Assembly (NCBI RefSeq): GCF_000247815.1
Contig: NW_004775881.1
Location: forward strand, 974,217 to 1,038,216
DNA: 64,000 nt
Reading direction: 5' to 3'
Source of the DNA: Ficedula albicollis
Lineage: Eukaryota > Chordata > Aves > Passeriformes > Muscicapidae
A program made the translations under genes and the position numbers. The notes below the pieces were generated by a model. It made no database searches and had not been told where the DNA came from. It saw only the letters and a program-made list of their open reading frames with translations. This document shows positions 18,126-30,762 of this stretch, piece by piece. Numbering within the stretch: position 1 is the first letter of the stretch; each line of letters begins with the position of its first letter.

Positions 18126-21100
18126 CAGGGGAACTATGACTGTGGGCTATAGCAGTGGATTGACAAAACGTGTTTAAAAAGAGAACACAGTTTTTCAAGT
18201 AAACCAAAACTGAGAGAAACTTCATTCACCTCTGCCCTCTCTAAAAGGGCAAGGATTTTTGTTGGCCATCAACATTAACTCTTTCATTTGCCAGGGTTCA
18301 TATCCTTGGCATGTGTGGTCAACTTTATTGGTTTAATTGATTCTTTTAAGGAAAGAGTGAAATGTCTTTCCTTGATTTTTCCATTTTGAATACAGCCTAG
18401 ACTTATGATTTTGAATATACTTCCCTCCCTGCCAATCAGGAATCCTAAGGAAATCTGCGTGGGGCAGGTGGGAAGTGTAGTTGCAGCTGGCCTATCAGCC
18501 TCAGCAACTTTCTAAAGCATCTCAACTCCAAGGCATGACTGCCCACCACGGCCTACACTCTCTCAGAGCCTGGATATTTTTGCAAGGTTTCTTAAATCCA
18601 GATTATGTGTACAATTTCTAGTTATTTTTTGGAAATGCTGTAGAAAATCCTTCTGGAGATACCAAATCTCTTCCAATCCTGTATTCAGTTTCCAGACATC
18701 TGTGTGTTTGTCACCCAGAGGTGAGTGGAAGGCATTGCAAAGACCCTTTTGGCAATACCAGGATGTTACTTGTGCCAGCTAACATGGGCTTCCCACAAAT
18801 GAAGACACTAAACTTCTAGCTCCAGAGCCACAGCTGTCTTCTTCTTTTCAAAGGTTTTTACTGTAGAACACTCTAAAAGTTTGTTGGTGTCTGCAGTGCA
18901 TAAGCTACTGATTTAATGCTTTAGGTTTTAAACCAAGCTGATGCTTGCATCACTCTTAATAATTAATTTGTGGTCACAGAGAAATATTCCTAAACATACA
19001 CATCATCCGAAACAACTCATTTTGAATGCATGAAGATAAAGGAAGGCCTTTTCCCACACAGTGCACGATGATATGGTGAAACACATTGTCCTTACCATAT
19101 GGAAACCAGAACTTTAAAGGAATCAAAAAAGAGATTAGGGCAGTTAACAGGAAACAGGTGAGTACAGTGGCTCTTGCAGGCAATTTTGCCCCTACACCTT
19201 GTAGCTTACCATGTCTTACGGCAGATGCCAGGAACCCAGTGGACAACACTGTTCTGGTTGTGGTACTCTTCTCCCAGACACCTGTTGTTGTTTGTGGCTG
19301 GGGCAGAACGTGGGATGGTTCCTATGATTTTCACTGCCTTTCTTAGGAGCTGTGGATACAGCAAGCTTTCCTGCAGCTGCCTCTGGAGCAAAGTTACAAC
19401 TCCCTGAGAAGAGGTCACCAAGTCATTTGAGCTGTGTCCTTGGCAGCAGATGCCCTTTTCTCTTTCTTCGCATGGTACAGGCTACAGCTCCAGCACCATC
19501 ACAGAGTACGACTGGGCTAAATATGCACATGGGTGCAACGAAAAGTTTTTGCAAAGCCAGATATTACCACAGTCCTTCCACTCTGGGACTATGATGAATG
19601 TTTATGCTCACGGCACTGACTGTTCATCAGCAGAAGCTGTCATTTTTTCATCAGAGATTACTTGGCTGAAGTGTTTTGGCAGTAAATTTCTGGCACCTCT
19701 CTTTGTGAGGAATGCCAGACAGCAAACTGCTCACCAGCTGCTGCATCTACACTTTTAAATAATTGACAGTTTTTTTTTGTTAATTTTTACAGACATTGAT
19801 GTAAGTGACAGTTCCTGAAGAGATATCTCTGCACTTGAACTGAAGGTATATCTGAAGAAAGCAGACTGGAGATGAAATGCTTCTTCTTCCTCTTCCTCCT
19901 TAATCTAAATACCTTCAGCTTGAAATATCAAATATGGGACTCTGCCATATTCTTTATCTCTCTATGTATAAACACAAGGAAACATATTTCCAAAGATGAC
20001 ATTTTTTGTGAAACAACCTGTTGCTTTTTAAAATACTGTTTTAATTGTGATTGTCAGGAGCTCTGGAGACAAGTTTTGTGAATGGCAGTTCTGAAGGCAG
20101 GAAAGAGGGAGGTTTTGCTGTGTTTCCTCATGGGAACCACTCTATGCTCACCTGATCTCTGCCAGGTTCTTGTGACTGAGACATCACACTGCATAGTTGG
20201 GCATGGTGGTCTGCAATGCTGCAGCTCTGCTGGTGACACACAAACTGGAATTCAACCTTCTAATGTAGCTGGGACTTGACCGATCAACATGGTGGACAAC
20301 TGAGGCCTTAACTTAACTCTGAAGCCAGAGTTCAGAGACAGCTGAAGGGCTGGAGCGCAGGCCAGCCTCCTCTCCACATGGAGAAGGCAAGCAGCCACGT
20401 TCTGCAATCACAAATGTTTATTTGTCCAATGTTTACACTTCTAAATATTCTGCTAGGCTCCATGGCAACAAACAAAACCAGAACAAAAATGCAGAAATCT
20501 TACAGATCAGTAGATGTGCTCTGAGATCTTGGACACTAGGCCACTTGGATTAAACTGTCTAGCTTCATAATGTTTGTGGGCCAGGGAAGGAAGGGACCTT
20601 TAGTCTTAAACTCCTCAGTGTATTATCATATCTAAGCCCTTGCTCACATTTTTGATCAGATGGAGCAGATACTCAAAAGGGAGTATCATTCTCTGATGGA
20701 GTCTTTATGCAGTTTTGCATAACTCATTAGTGATTTTACTTGGCTTGTTTATAGTGCTCTGTTGACTTAAGAAGAGTAACCTTTTCTTTGAACAAATGTT
20801 TTTCTCTAAAAAAATTTTCTTTAAATCAATCCAAATTCTTCGTGATTTGACTGATATTTTTTGGCCAAAAATAATTGAACCTTCAAACAATTCAGAAGTT
20901 CAGATGTTGTGATTTGTCATTAACTTTAACTGTTTTGCCTCCTGCTTTACTAAGGACTTTAAAATACATAAATGCTTTTATTGAGCAGTTTTAGGGGTTG
21001 TCTACCAAACCCAAAAGCTTAGCATAGCAAGAGATCTTAGCACCTCTGCCATGCAGGAAGCTAGGTATAACCATTTGTCCTGCTTACTTAAATTTAGAAA

Positions 21101-21229
21101 TGCCTTCCTAGTTAGACTCACTGCCGTATAGCATTAATACTCCCTAACCCTTCTGATCCATAAGGAAAGAGATTGTTATAGATAATAAAGAGATTCAGCC
21201 AAATTAAATATAATCAAAATAAATGATAA
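18126..21229. other. intergenic, nothing recognised
   Basis: Non-coding DNA of about 3.1 kb. Short frames near 19100-19750 overlap on both strands with no splice or domain support. Confidence 0.5.
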
Positions 21230-22560
21230 TTTCTTTTGTGACCGAAATACGGTCCTCGATAGCCACAATCACAAAGGACAACGCCAAGCCTGGGATCGGC
21301 GCCAGGTGAACATGCTCTGATTCGATCTCTAGTGCATCAGATCCCCCAACGTTCACAAAGCCACCTTGGTCAGTCCAGTTTTTATACAGTTTTTCACAGC
21401 TTGGAGGAGAGGTCTTTCTTTCTTTTTGCTGTTTCGCATATTCATGTAGTTTTCTTTCTGTGCGTTGGGCTGGACAAAACCATGTCTGGGAAAGAATGAA
21501 TTCTGATGAGTTCAGATCTTGGTTTATGGGAAGCCGGCATTGAGATGTATCTTTCCTGATGGCTGGCGGAAACAAACTGGACTTCTGATCAGCAAATCAA
21601 CATGATTTTGCAGAAGCCGATTTATTGTTTACAATTTACCTCAATTATACATTTCTAGAACCATCACCCACGCGGGCACAGATTTTACAATTGGTAATTT
21701 TAAAATATCAATTCACCTATTCAACCCCCCAGAAGTCCATAATTGGTGGTCTTCAAAATCTTCACCGCCCCTTACTATTTTGAATCTTCTAATCTTGGCA
21801 TTCAATGTTTTCAATGTCTTCTCTCTCGATTTACCATAGTTGACGTTCCAATGTCCTTGGGGGGTTTCAAACAAGTTATAGATAAACTCCTGAAACTTTC
21901 TCATACTGTGCACCTGTTGTAAACACTGATCTAAACTGAGAAATACACAAAAACAACTATCGTGTGAAAGAGACATGAGAACTAACAGCAAAATGTACAG
22001 CAATAACTGACTGTGCACCTGTTGTAAACACTGATCTAAACTGAGAAATACACAAAAACAACTATGTATTCAATGTTTTCAATGTCTTCTCTCTCGATTT
22101 ACCATAGTTGACGTTCCAATGTCCTTGGGGGGTTTCAAACAAGTTATAGATAAACTCCTGAAACTTTCTCATACTGTGCACCTGTTGTAAACACTGATCT
22201 AAACTGAGAAATACACAAAAACAACTATCGTGTGAAAGAGACATGAGAACTAACAGCAAAATGTACAGCAATAACTGAACAGCATAACATAGCAACTAAA
22301 TATAGTTTTTGGCTGGTGCACACACAAGGCCTAGATTTGTACAGACATGTCCACCGGGATCCAAACCCCATTCAGCCTTACAACAATGGCTCTGGTTATC
22401 TTAATTATTGGTACTTGTCAGGCGCTCATCGCTTGGGTGTTTCCTGGACAGTTTCCGAGAGAGCCATCTCTGTTGAGGCTACGTCTATTTACTTGTTAAT
22501 CTGGGCTCTTCAGCTCTTGTTGGCAGTCACAATATTGCGATGAAGTAATCTCTGTCTCTC
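21230..22560 (-). mobile_element. probable ERV LTR and adjoining sequence, minus strand
   Basis: Read on the minus strand, a CAATAAATCGGCTTCTGC polyadenylation-type motif near 21615-21630 follows about 900 bp of U3-like sequence and precedes a U5-like stretch. That stretch contains TGGCGCCGATCCCAGG near 21290, similar in its first bases to a tRNA-Lys-type primer-binding site. Small minus-strand frames (21204-21575, 21713-22018) have no recognised retroviral domain. The U3-like part is rearranged by the duplications at 21800-22278. Confidence 0.45.
21800..22278. repeat. duplication with block order X-B-Y-B-X-B-Y
   Basis: Two copies of a 211-bp segment that read as identical (21800-22010 and 22068-22278) flank a 57-bp spacer (22011-22067). 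The spacer is itself almost entirely a copy of the internal block CTGTGCACCTGTTG...ACAACTAT, which also occurs once inside each long copy. Confidence 0.93.
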
Positions 22561-24671
22561 CTTCCATGTTTTTTTTGGTTTCCAAGTTTCTTTATTATTT
22601 TATTCATACAAATATTATTCATTCCACATTAATTTACAAAATAACATGAATTACATCTTAACATATATTACAAGTTCATAGGCTAAGTAGCAATGCTCAA
22701 AAAGCTCAGGGAGCCTATGATCTCTGTATGGGCACTATGCTACAAACCTGGGTGCATAATCACAGTTTTCCTAAAGCTCTGTCCATTTTTACCTACATGA
22801 GACTGCCTGCTGCGTCTAGAGCTTTTATTTTCATTAAACATAGCACACAGGAAGTCACTCCTCTTAAAGCCCTCTTGGCTCTACTTCTCATGCCAGCAGA
22901 GGCAGCCTCTACCCTGTGAAGTGCTTGTGCTATTGCCTCCTCCTAAAGTTTCAGTGTTTTACAGTCAGCAGTTACTTGGAAGGTAAAGGCCCCAATCAGC
23001 AGTTTAGGGGGCTTTCTTATCTGACTGGATCTGGATTTATTTGGTGCTCAGCAGGCAAGTTCAGCAGAGGGAAATGAGTGTCTCTTAACTGTTGCTGTTA
23101 TCACTGTCATGCCTCACTCAACTCTAAACCCAAACAATATGGAACATATTCTTGAATAACAAGCACTAGAAAAGGGCAGAGTTTACATAGCAGTCACTCT
23201 GTGACTGTCACAAACATGAAAAAGTCCCCACACCATTTAGAATCTCCTTGATCATAGATGCAAGGCTGAAGGCTCAGCTCATTTTACTTAGAGAATTGAA
23301 CAGGCAGGCGGCGTTAATCCATTAGCAGACTGCAGAGTACTATGTGGCCAACATTGCACCAGGACAGAGTCCCATACCAGGGCCAAAAATATCTAATTGA
23401 CCCCTTTTTTGCCATAGCACTTCTCTTGGGTACTCTTCATTCACTGGTCTCCTGGTTAGCTGCAACTTACTCTTCAGGTTATTGATAAAATTTGTACAAA
23501 TCTAAGATCTGATCCTGTTAGTTTCATGGTCTAGAGATCATACAGATTTTACACTCTTCTTATGTGAAAACTAAAACAGCCAGGGAAAACAAGTAAAATA
23601 CCAGACATCTTGTATCTCTACAGCAATCATTAGCAAGTAAATTCTCAACCTCATCACAGGTTTTGATGAGATTGTGAATTTACTTCACAAATTATATTGT
23701 AAATTATACAATATATGCAAGAACACAAATTTTATACCAAATTTTGTAAATTATCTTTTCCTTTACCTCAAGTCTCACTATTGTGAACTTGCATTAGGTA
23801 TTTTATTTTTGTGTACTTCCCTCTTGAGTCACATTTCAGCCTTTCCAACATTTTGTTCACCCATGCTGACGAGCCCACAGCAATGATTCCAGTTGTCTCA
23901 ATGTCAACATTGACTTAATATTTACATTTATGAGTTCTGCCACATCTAAAAACCAGTCCCTTCTCGCATAGCTCTTTACAAATTAATTATTGAGACCTGT
24001 GGGTTAACCTACTTGACTATGTCAGTGGAAAGCACTGCATGACTAGCTAGGATAAGAGCATCACTTGCTTGCCTCTTCTATCTGTTACCTCCTGTATTTC
24101 CCTAACAGGAACTTCAGTGCTAAGCCTTTTTGCTTAGCTTCATCCAGTGTGGCTGACCCAGCTGGATTAACAGCATGAATCATTTAAAAGCAAAGCCACT
24201 GCAAACACAAATAATAACTCTCAGCTCCTCATCTTCACCAAGCCACAAGAAGGCAGTTTCCAGCCTTTCTCCAGCCATGTTGTGCAGGAGCTCACTCAGA
24301 ACAGCCTCAGCATGTCTATCTAACTCTGAACTGGTTAGCTGAAAGCCCTCAGGATATTTGCAATTACAGCAGCCACAGCAGGAGGGTGAAGCCTGGGGTT
24401 TTTTTCCATGGAACTTAGGACAGAGCAGTAAACATTCTATCTTCTAACAGGAAGCTTCTCTTCACGCTCCTGTTGTTTTGTTCACCTTGGTATGATCTTC
24501 CTGAGTGAACTGGACCACAGCTCTATCTAACCTAGAAAATCTAGTTTTTTCAGAATACGTTCCCACGTTCCAGCCACTTGTAGCTGGAGGATTTCCTGAG
24601 CCAGAGCAACATCTTTCTCTGAAGATCTCTGGGCAGGGTTTTCTTCCACAAATTTTTGCAGGACATTTTTA
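22561..24671. other. intergenic, nothing recognised
   Basis: About 2.1 kb of AT-rich non-coding DNA with no gene or repeat family I can support. Confidence 0.5.
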
Positions 24672-24801
24672 AACTTTTTATATGAACACAGGCATAGATA
24701 TGTAGCACATTTCTTTTGCTACAGATATATTAGTTGAACTTTTTATATGAACACAGGCATAGATATGTGGCACATTTCTGTTGCTACAGATATATTAGTT
24801 C
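24672..24801. repeat. 65-bp tandem duplication
   Basis: Copies 24672-24736 and 24737-24801 begin AACTTTTTATATGAACAC and end TATATTAGTT. They differ at about two positions, so they are slightly diverged. Confidence 0.92.
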
Positions 24802-25559
24802 AGAAGAGACTATGTATCATTGATATGCAAAGTTATTGTTAGAATAGCTGCTTAGTAGGGGGCAAATGGTTACATAAGCAAAATTAATGGAGTTAAAGTC
24901 AATATTTCTCACAACTACAGTCTTCTGAATCACTCATTGTTCAGCTGAAGTTTTCCACACCTAAAGAGAGAGGTTTTCTTACAGTCAAAGCAAAATCCCT
25001 GCAATCATTTTTAGGTTATGGGAGAGTGATTCTAACCAAATTTTTTCCAGAAGAACTGCAGTAAAAACAGATGAAATCTGAGATCTGGCCATGACTGAGT
25101 AATCAATGAAAATTAGTGCCCTTGTATGCTTTGAAAGTAATTTGCTTTAATTTAGCAGTTGTGGCTTTTCAGAAACAGCGTGCTGTGTACTCATGGCTAA
25201 GATGTTCTCTTCAGGTGGATGTACTGCATGTGAGCACATGTATTGATTCCAAAAGGATCTCTGTGTTGCTGCAAAGCTTGCCATTCACTGAAGTCACCCT
25301 GTAGAATAAATAATTTTCTTTTATGGGTATGGAGATCTGAGCTAATCCAGCCCTTGAATTTCTTCCAAACTCCACCAGGTGTGAGGGCCTTGTGCTCAGA
25401 ATGCAAGAATAGGGTAGCACAGGTAAAAGGACCAACTATCTTTTCTAAGAGCTTAACTGAGTTTGAAAAAAAACTGCTTCTTACTCTCCCTGTTGCAAGA
25501 AAATCCTTGCAGCAGCTCAGCTTTGGCGAAGGAAGAGTCCTCCCTCAGAAAAACCAGTG

Positions 25560-26041
25560 GTCCCCAGGCAGTCAGGGATGTCCCTGAGATAAAAATGTTG
25601 GTGGTTAGGACCCTTAAGATAGGCCTTATCTCATAAATCTTAGTTATTGGATGAGTGCTTTTATTCCTTTGCAGCCAGGGAACAGCAGGAGTTCTGGGTG
25701 AACAGAGCCAGTCGGAGATTCCTGCTGTATTCTGTGCGTTCCCTGAGCCAGGTCATTTTCTGAGCATGACTTAGTCGGAGATTCCTGCTGTATTCTGTGC
25801 ATTCCCTGAGCCAAGTCATTTTCTGAGCATGACTCTTTAGAGAGTCAACAAAGTTAAAAAGGCATATCTTCAGAGGCACCTGTTGCCTCAGTAAGGAGTT
25901 CACTGAATAAATAATTCAGGATAGGCAAGAACCTTGGCAAGGCCAAATGCTTAGAAAATTGATAAGTCAGTGACTAAGCTAGGCTACTTGAACCTCCCCC
26001 TCTACTTTTGGAGGGAATATTTCTTTTAATGGTGGTCACAT
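25560..26041 (-). mobile_element. possible ERV LTR, minus strand
   Basis: On the minus strand the segment begins TGTGACCACCATTAAAAG (from 26041) and contains GGAATAAAAGCACTCATCC, a polyadenylation-type motif, near 25650-25668. A U5-like tail follows. Start and end are inferred from this layout only. A 63-bp duplication lies in the U3-like part. Confidence 0.4.
25711..25836. repeat. 63-bp tandem duplication
   Basis: Copies 25711-25773 and 25774-25836 start GTCGGAGATTCCTGCTG and differ at a few positions. In minus-strand translation the peptide SHAQKMTWLRE is repeated. Confidence 0.93.
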
Positions 26042-26190
26042 CTGACTGTTTTAAAAGTTTCATCATGCTTAAAACAATATAAGAAATCACATAAGGCCAC
26101 AACCAGTAAAGGAACAAACAAAAATCAGCCTCAGCTTCACTCAGCGACATTTTCTGAGAGTTCTTCTGAAATATCTCAAGATCTTTATAT

Positions 26191-26380
26191 CACTTTCAAT
26201 AGAACAATATCACTCATCTGCATCTCTTTGTTTACATGAATAATTGATTCCCACAATGTCAACTTTCAATAGAACAATATCACTCATCTGCATATCTTTG
26301 TTTACATGAATAAATGATTCCCACAATGTCGCATCTGCATCTCTTTGTTTACATGAATAATTGATTCCCACAATGTCAGA
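26191..26380. repeat. 70-bp tandem duplication plus a partial third copy
   Basis: Copy 1 (26191-26260) and copy 2 (26261-26330) carry TTTCAATAGAACAATATC and end CCACAATGTC. A partial third copy from 26331 starts in the middle of the unit at GCATCTGCATCTC. There are few mismatches. A shorter duplication (TTCTTATTAAGCAATTT) follows at about 26416-26465. Confidence 0.92.
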
Positions 26381-27136
26381 AAGGTTTCAATTCTGGCATT
26401 AATCTTCAAAGGAATTCTTATTAAGCAATTTTCTCCATGTTCTTATTAAGCAATTTCGTCCATGTCAATTTTTAGCGCTTTAAAATAAGATTCCTCTTCA
26501 GGGACTTGTTTCATTGGACAACTAATTACAAGAGAAACTCTTTCTTTACAGAATTTGTAAATGCAAGAATAAAGAAAACAACACCATTTTGAGTAATCTC
26601 AAAATTACTGCTGTGTCTTTTACCTATTCTTAAAGACTTTAAATCATTTGGATGATACATGACAGATTACTACCTTGAATTTATGCACCCACTAGGAAAT
26701 ACCATTATCCAGCAGGCAATACTGAAACACAGAACTCTAGAAGTTATTTATATGATTTACACTTTTTTTTAATAAAGAACTAATCAGTTTAATATAATTA
26801 TCTGTTTTGTCCTTCCCTTCATCAAAGCACACAGTGCTAAGTTCTGAGCATTTCAGAAAATGAAGTGAACAAACAAGGTTGGCTGGATAAAATCACACAG
26901 AAAATTATGCAGAAAAATGATGCTAGAATCACTTTCAGTGTTGAAAACACTATCATGGATGGCCAGGGAAGAATTAGATATGAAGAAAAAAAAGAAGAAA
27001 AAAAAAGTCTTCGATTTTGTAAGATCTTAGGTTTTCCCTGCTTTACAAGTTTCGATCCATTTACAAAGTTGTAGCTGTAACTGAATAAAACCTGCGACAT
27101 AAAACCAAAGAGAAACAATCCATGATAATCCTATTT
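26381..27136. other. intergenic, nothing recognised
   Basis: AT-rich DNA between the tandem repeats and the next LTR. No coding signal is evident. Confidence 0.5.
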
Positions 27137-27141
27137 CTTTG

Positions 27142-27937
27142 TGTCCTGGTTTGAAAAAAAGACGGGTGTGTGCTAGGGAAAGCAGTGCCTTCCCTTGAAA
27201 TGGAGAAAGTAAATCCCTGTCTCTGAATTAGTACAATTTTGAAAGTAAGGGGCAAAGTCAGGCAAAGATATGGGGATAGGAATAACAGTTCTTTACTAGT
27301 ATATCTAACAGTTCTTTACTAGTATATCTAACAAGGCAAACAAAAAACCAGCTATGGAATTAACACCAAACAGAACAGGAACCCAGTCCCAGTCCTTCTC
27401 GGCCACCAGGACTTTCCCCTGTGGTGCAGTTACCATCGGCAGCGAGCTCTGACAGATTCCCGGTGGACAGAGGCCGATGCGACGATCCCGTGCAGCTGCG
27501 GGGTGACTGGGACGATGGTGGCTGTGTCCCAGATAGGAAGGGGACAGAGGAGAGGCAGGACGCTCAGAAAACAGCAAGCTGAACAGGAGGGTGTCCAAGC
27601 AGGGATGCAGGGTCCAACAACAGAGAGGCGTCTCCCAGTGTTGGGATGGTGGGGGGGGTAGCAACGACCTTTCTCCTCCGAAGCCAATAGCAAAAGCGAG
27701 CGAGAGCCCGCAACTTCCCCCCACCCTCCTTTACCTGCTTCTAATCTCGCGTGGTGTTCCCCCTTTCCCTCCCCCTCGCTCCTGCCTTCCGAGAGAAACT
27801 CCCAAAACAACAGGCAGCCCCCCATCCCCCCATCACTAGCCATCAGTTCTAGGACCTAGCCATCAGTGCTTTTTAGCATGTCAATGGGAAAAAAAAATTC
27901 CACAGACAGAAAGGAAAGGAAAAACCAACCCCCAACA
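27142..27937 (+). mobile_element. solo ERV LTR (TGTCCTGG family), copy 2
   Basis: The cleanest LTR in the window: starts TGTCCTGGTTTGAA, ends CCAACCCCCAACA, with the 5-bp target duplication CTTTG at 27137-27141 and 27938-27942. It is colinear with 882-1730. GC-rich stretches near 27420-27850 yield apparent proline- and glycine-rich frames on both strands that are not genes. A 23-bp tandem duplication (27283-27305, 27306-27328) sits where copy 1 has its 109-bp duplication. Confidence 0.9.
27283..27328 (+). repeat. 23-bp tandem duplication in LTR
   Basis: TAACAGTTCTTTACTAGTAT and three more bases, repeated head to tail. It has the same starting motif as the 109-bp duplication at 1019. Confidence 0.95.
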
Positions 27938-27942
27938 CTTTG

Positions 27943-29720
27943 AAAATACGGAACTCTTTCCAGCACCAATTTTAGCAATATTTAAGACTGAAGTGTGAAA
28001 GATATCTAATACAAAATAAGCAACTTATATGTTCTTTCTAAAACATCAAAGATATTTTATTGGTGGGTTTATCAACTTCTAATAGCCAGTGAAGGACCGA
28101 CTGGAATACTCCAATGCATTTCAGCACAGGCAAGCAAGAACCAAGTCAGATCCAAGAAAAGAGTAATTTTTAAAACCCTTTGGCAACAATAAAGTTGTTT
28201 CTGTTAGAAACCCTAAATTACCTTTTCTTTTACAGGTTCTCAAACCCACTACTTGAGTTTTTAATTTTTGTCACTTGCCCTGGAAAGACTTTGATCACGT
28301 GCTAAATGGCTTTACAGTAAGTGGGCAGAACTGCAAACAGCAAGATGCAGAACAAGGAATTTATCCTCAAGAGTTTCATTTTGATGGGTTGCATTTGATC
28401 CCACAAAGACCGGATCATAATTTTAAAGTCCATCCAGTGAGTGGATCACCTCAGAAACCCAACAGAGAACAAAGCACATTCCAAACACAGAAATTGCAGG
28501 ACTTAGCTTAAAACTTCTGAGCTGCAATTCAGAGACTTCACCAAAAAAAGAAACCTGATACTTGTGCCAAGCCATCTAAAAACCACGGAATTTGGGAGAG
28601 TGTTCAGTTCATTTCCTTTTTTATCTGTTTGTCCAGTCTCTAGCTTTCCCCTTTAAGATCACCAGGTTTGCTCTAATACGAAATGCTTCAAAACTGCACA
28701 AGGTGAAAAAAGTAAGAAAAGCATTCAGAACGTCTACAATAAAAGAAAGAGGAGACAAAAGAAGTCAAAGACTTGTTTTTCCTTTGGTGAAAGCCAGGCA
28801 GGAATTACTGAAATTCTTCAAGCTACATTGAGCTACATCTTCCAGATCTAAATGTTAGGATTTAAGCACATTTCCATAGACTTTTCAACCACTGTCAATT
28901 TCTGCTTTGACAGAAAGACTATCTCTTATCTTATTGGGTCTTTACATCTTTTACACCTTATTAATTAAAGTTGTTTCTGACCCTTAAATTTGGTTTCTGA
29001 GTAGTGAGTTTTGTAAAACTCATAAAGTGTTAGATTTAATGCAGAAGGAAGCATAAAATGATGTAATTTTTCATGCTGTGAACACTTTTCTACATATCTA
29101 AGAGATGTGTCCTGGGTGAGAATTCCCACTGATGCCCTGCGGAAGAATTGGATTACAATAAATCATTCACAAATGACAAAGTTACTCTTATACTTGCAGG
29201 TACTGAAAAGAGGGAAACCTTGTGGCTGATGTCAGGAAGAGGAAAAAACATTAGAGAGAAGAAAAGCAGTGGAACTCCTTTCTCCTGTGTCCCCTCATAG
29301 AAACAGGCTTGAAGTCCATTCGAGAAAGGACATTGTATTGTATTTCAATTGAGCACTCTGACCAGGAGGAACATCCATATGAAAAAAGAACTAATTAACC
29401 TACCAGCAATCCATTTATAACAACAACAAAGTCTGCTGGGCAAGTCCCGGGTGAAGAGGTGCTAGTGCTGAATTTGGGATATTTCCTCCAAGATATCCAC
29501 ATAAAACTATACAATTATAGGCTGTAATACATAAATCCCAGTAATTGATTCAGCCTTTGAGCTACAGATTATGCTTTCTAGAGTATCTGCAGATAGAAAC
29601 TTGGGATCCAGCTGTGGTAATTTCATATTTCAGACACCAGTCCTGTGAGTAGAGTGATGCTCTCCCCAAGTTGACTCCTCTTCCCCCAAAATATGAATCT
29701 AATCAATGGCATTAGCCTGC
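27943..29720. other. intergenic, nothing recognised
   Basis: About 1.8 kb of non-coding DNA. The frame 28275-28511 has no splice or domain support. Confidence 0.5.
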
Positions 29721-29946
29721 TGTCTTGGGTTGCAATGCAGCATGTAACCAAAAGTATGTATTCTATCACCATCTGTTGAAAGCGGCGGGGGGGAGGGCAG
29801 TGATCTTTATCTCCGGGGCAATATCTTCTGCTAATGGGCCATCTGTTAAAACCAGGTGGAGCAGCGTTCTTTATCTTTTCCACGACCCATCCTTCCTCCA
29901 CAGAGATATCTTCTATGAATGGGCCATTGAGTCTCACTCCATGACT

Positions 29947-30210
29947 GATAAAATTACATCATCCCACTGTGAGATGCTTCATCCAGGGAGAGGAGCCAAG
30001 CGTTTTCTACCTAGATAAAATCTGAGATTTGGAACATCAGAGCAGCCTTTTTCCACTGGATTCCAGAGGAAAAGTCAAGATAAAATTACATCATCCCACT
30101 GTGAGATGCTTCATCCAGGGAGAGGAGCCAAGCGTTTTCTACCTAGATAAAATCTGAGATTTGGAACATCAGAGCAGCCTTTTTCCACTGGATTCCAGAG
30201 GAAAAGTCAA
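29947..30210. repeat. 132-bp tandem duplication
   Basis: Copies 29947-30078 and 30079-30210 read as identical. Each ends with the 16-bp block CCAGAGGAAAAGTCAA. Confidence 0.96.
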
Positions 30211-30576
30211 ACCCTTCTACATCATCACTAGACCTTTGGAGGAAAACTGCATCTGTCTACAGGATTACTGCTTTCAACAGACCCACATCTGTCACTCTAG
30301 GAGGACTGCAGCCACCATTTAATCAGACTGCTACCAACACCCTCACTGATGGGGTGCCAGATTGTATTCTGGCTCTGTCAGTGTTCCAGAGGAAAAGTCA
30401 AACCCTTCTACATCATCACTAGACCTTTGGAGGAAAACTGCATCTGTCTACAGGATTACTGCTTTCAACAGACCCACATCTGTCACTCTAGGAGGACTGC
30501 AGCCACCATTTAATCAGACTGCTACCAACACCCTCACTGATGGGGTGCCAGGTTGTATTCTGGCTCTGTCAGTGTT
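30195..30576. repeat. 191-bp tandem duplication
   Basis: Copies 30195-30385 and 30386-30576 differ at about one position (CCAGATTG versus CCAGGTTG). Each begins with the same 16-bp block that ends the preceding 132-bp unit. Confidence 0.96.
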
Positions 30577-30762
30577 TTGGTTTTTTGTATAACTGCATTT
30601 TTATTTTATTTTATTTTTCCTAGTAAAGTACTGTTAATCGTATTCCTATATATTTGGCTGAGAGCTCCTTAATTTCAAAATTATACTAATAATTTGGAGG
30701 GAGGAGGTTTACATTGACCATTTCAAGAGAGGCTCCTGGCTTCTTTAGCAGACACCTGCCCA

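Larger units (their letters stand above)
29721..30762 (-). mobile_element. LTR related to 17393-18125, minus strand, internally duplicated
   Basis: The reverse complement ends TTGCAACCCAAGACA at 29721, matching the 3' end of the LTR at 17393-18125. The other end (CAGACACCTGCC near 30760) corresponds to the GGCAGGTGTCTGC near that LTR's start, so the terminal bases are missing or diverged. The middle holds two adjacent tandem duplications (132 and 191 bp) and a TTTTA-rich run near 30600, making it longer than its relative. Confidence 0.65.

Noticed and set aside
26191..26380. Repeats resembling a CRISPR array
   Set aside because: Head-to-tail copies of one unit with no unique spacers, in vertebrate DNA.
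27305..27843. Overlapping 130-140 codon frames on the minus strand
   Set aside because: They lie wholly inside the solo LTR and reflect its GC-rich composition.
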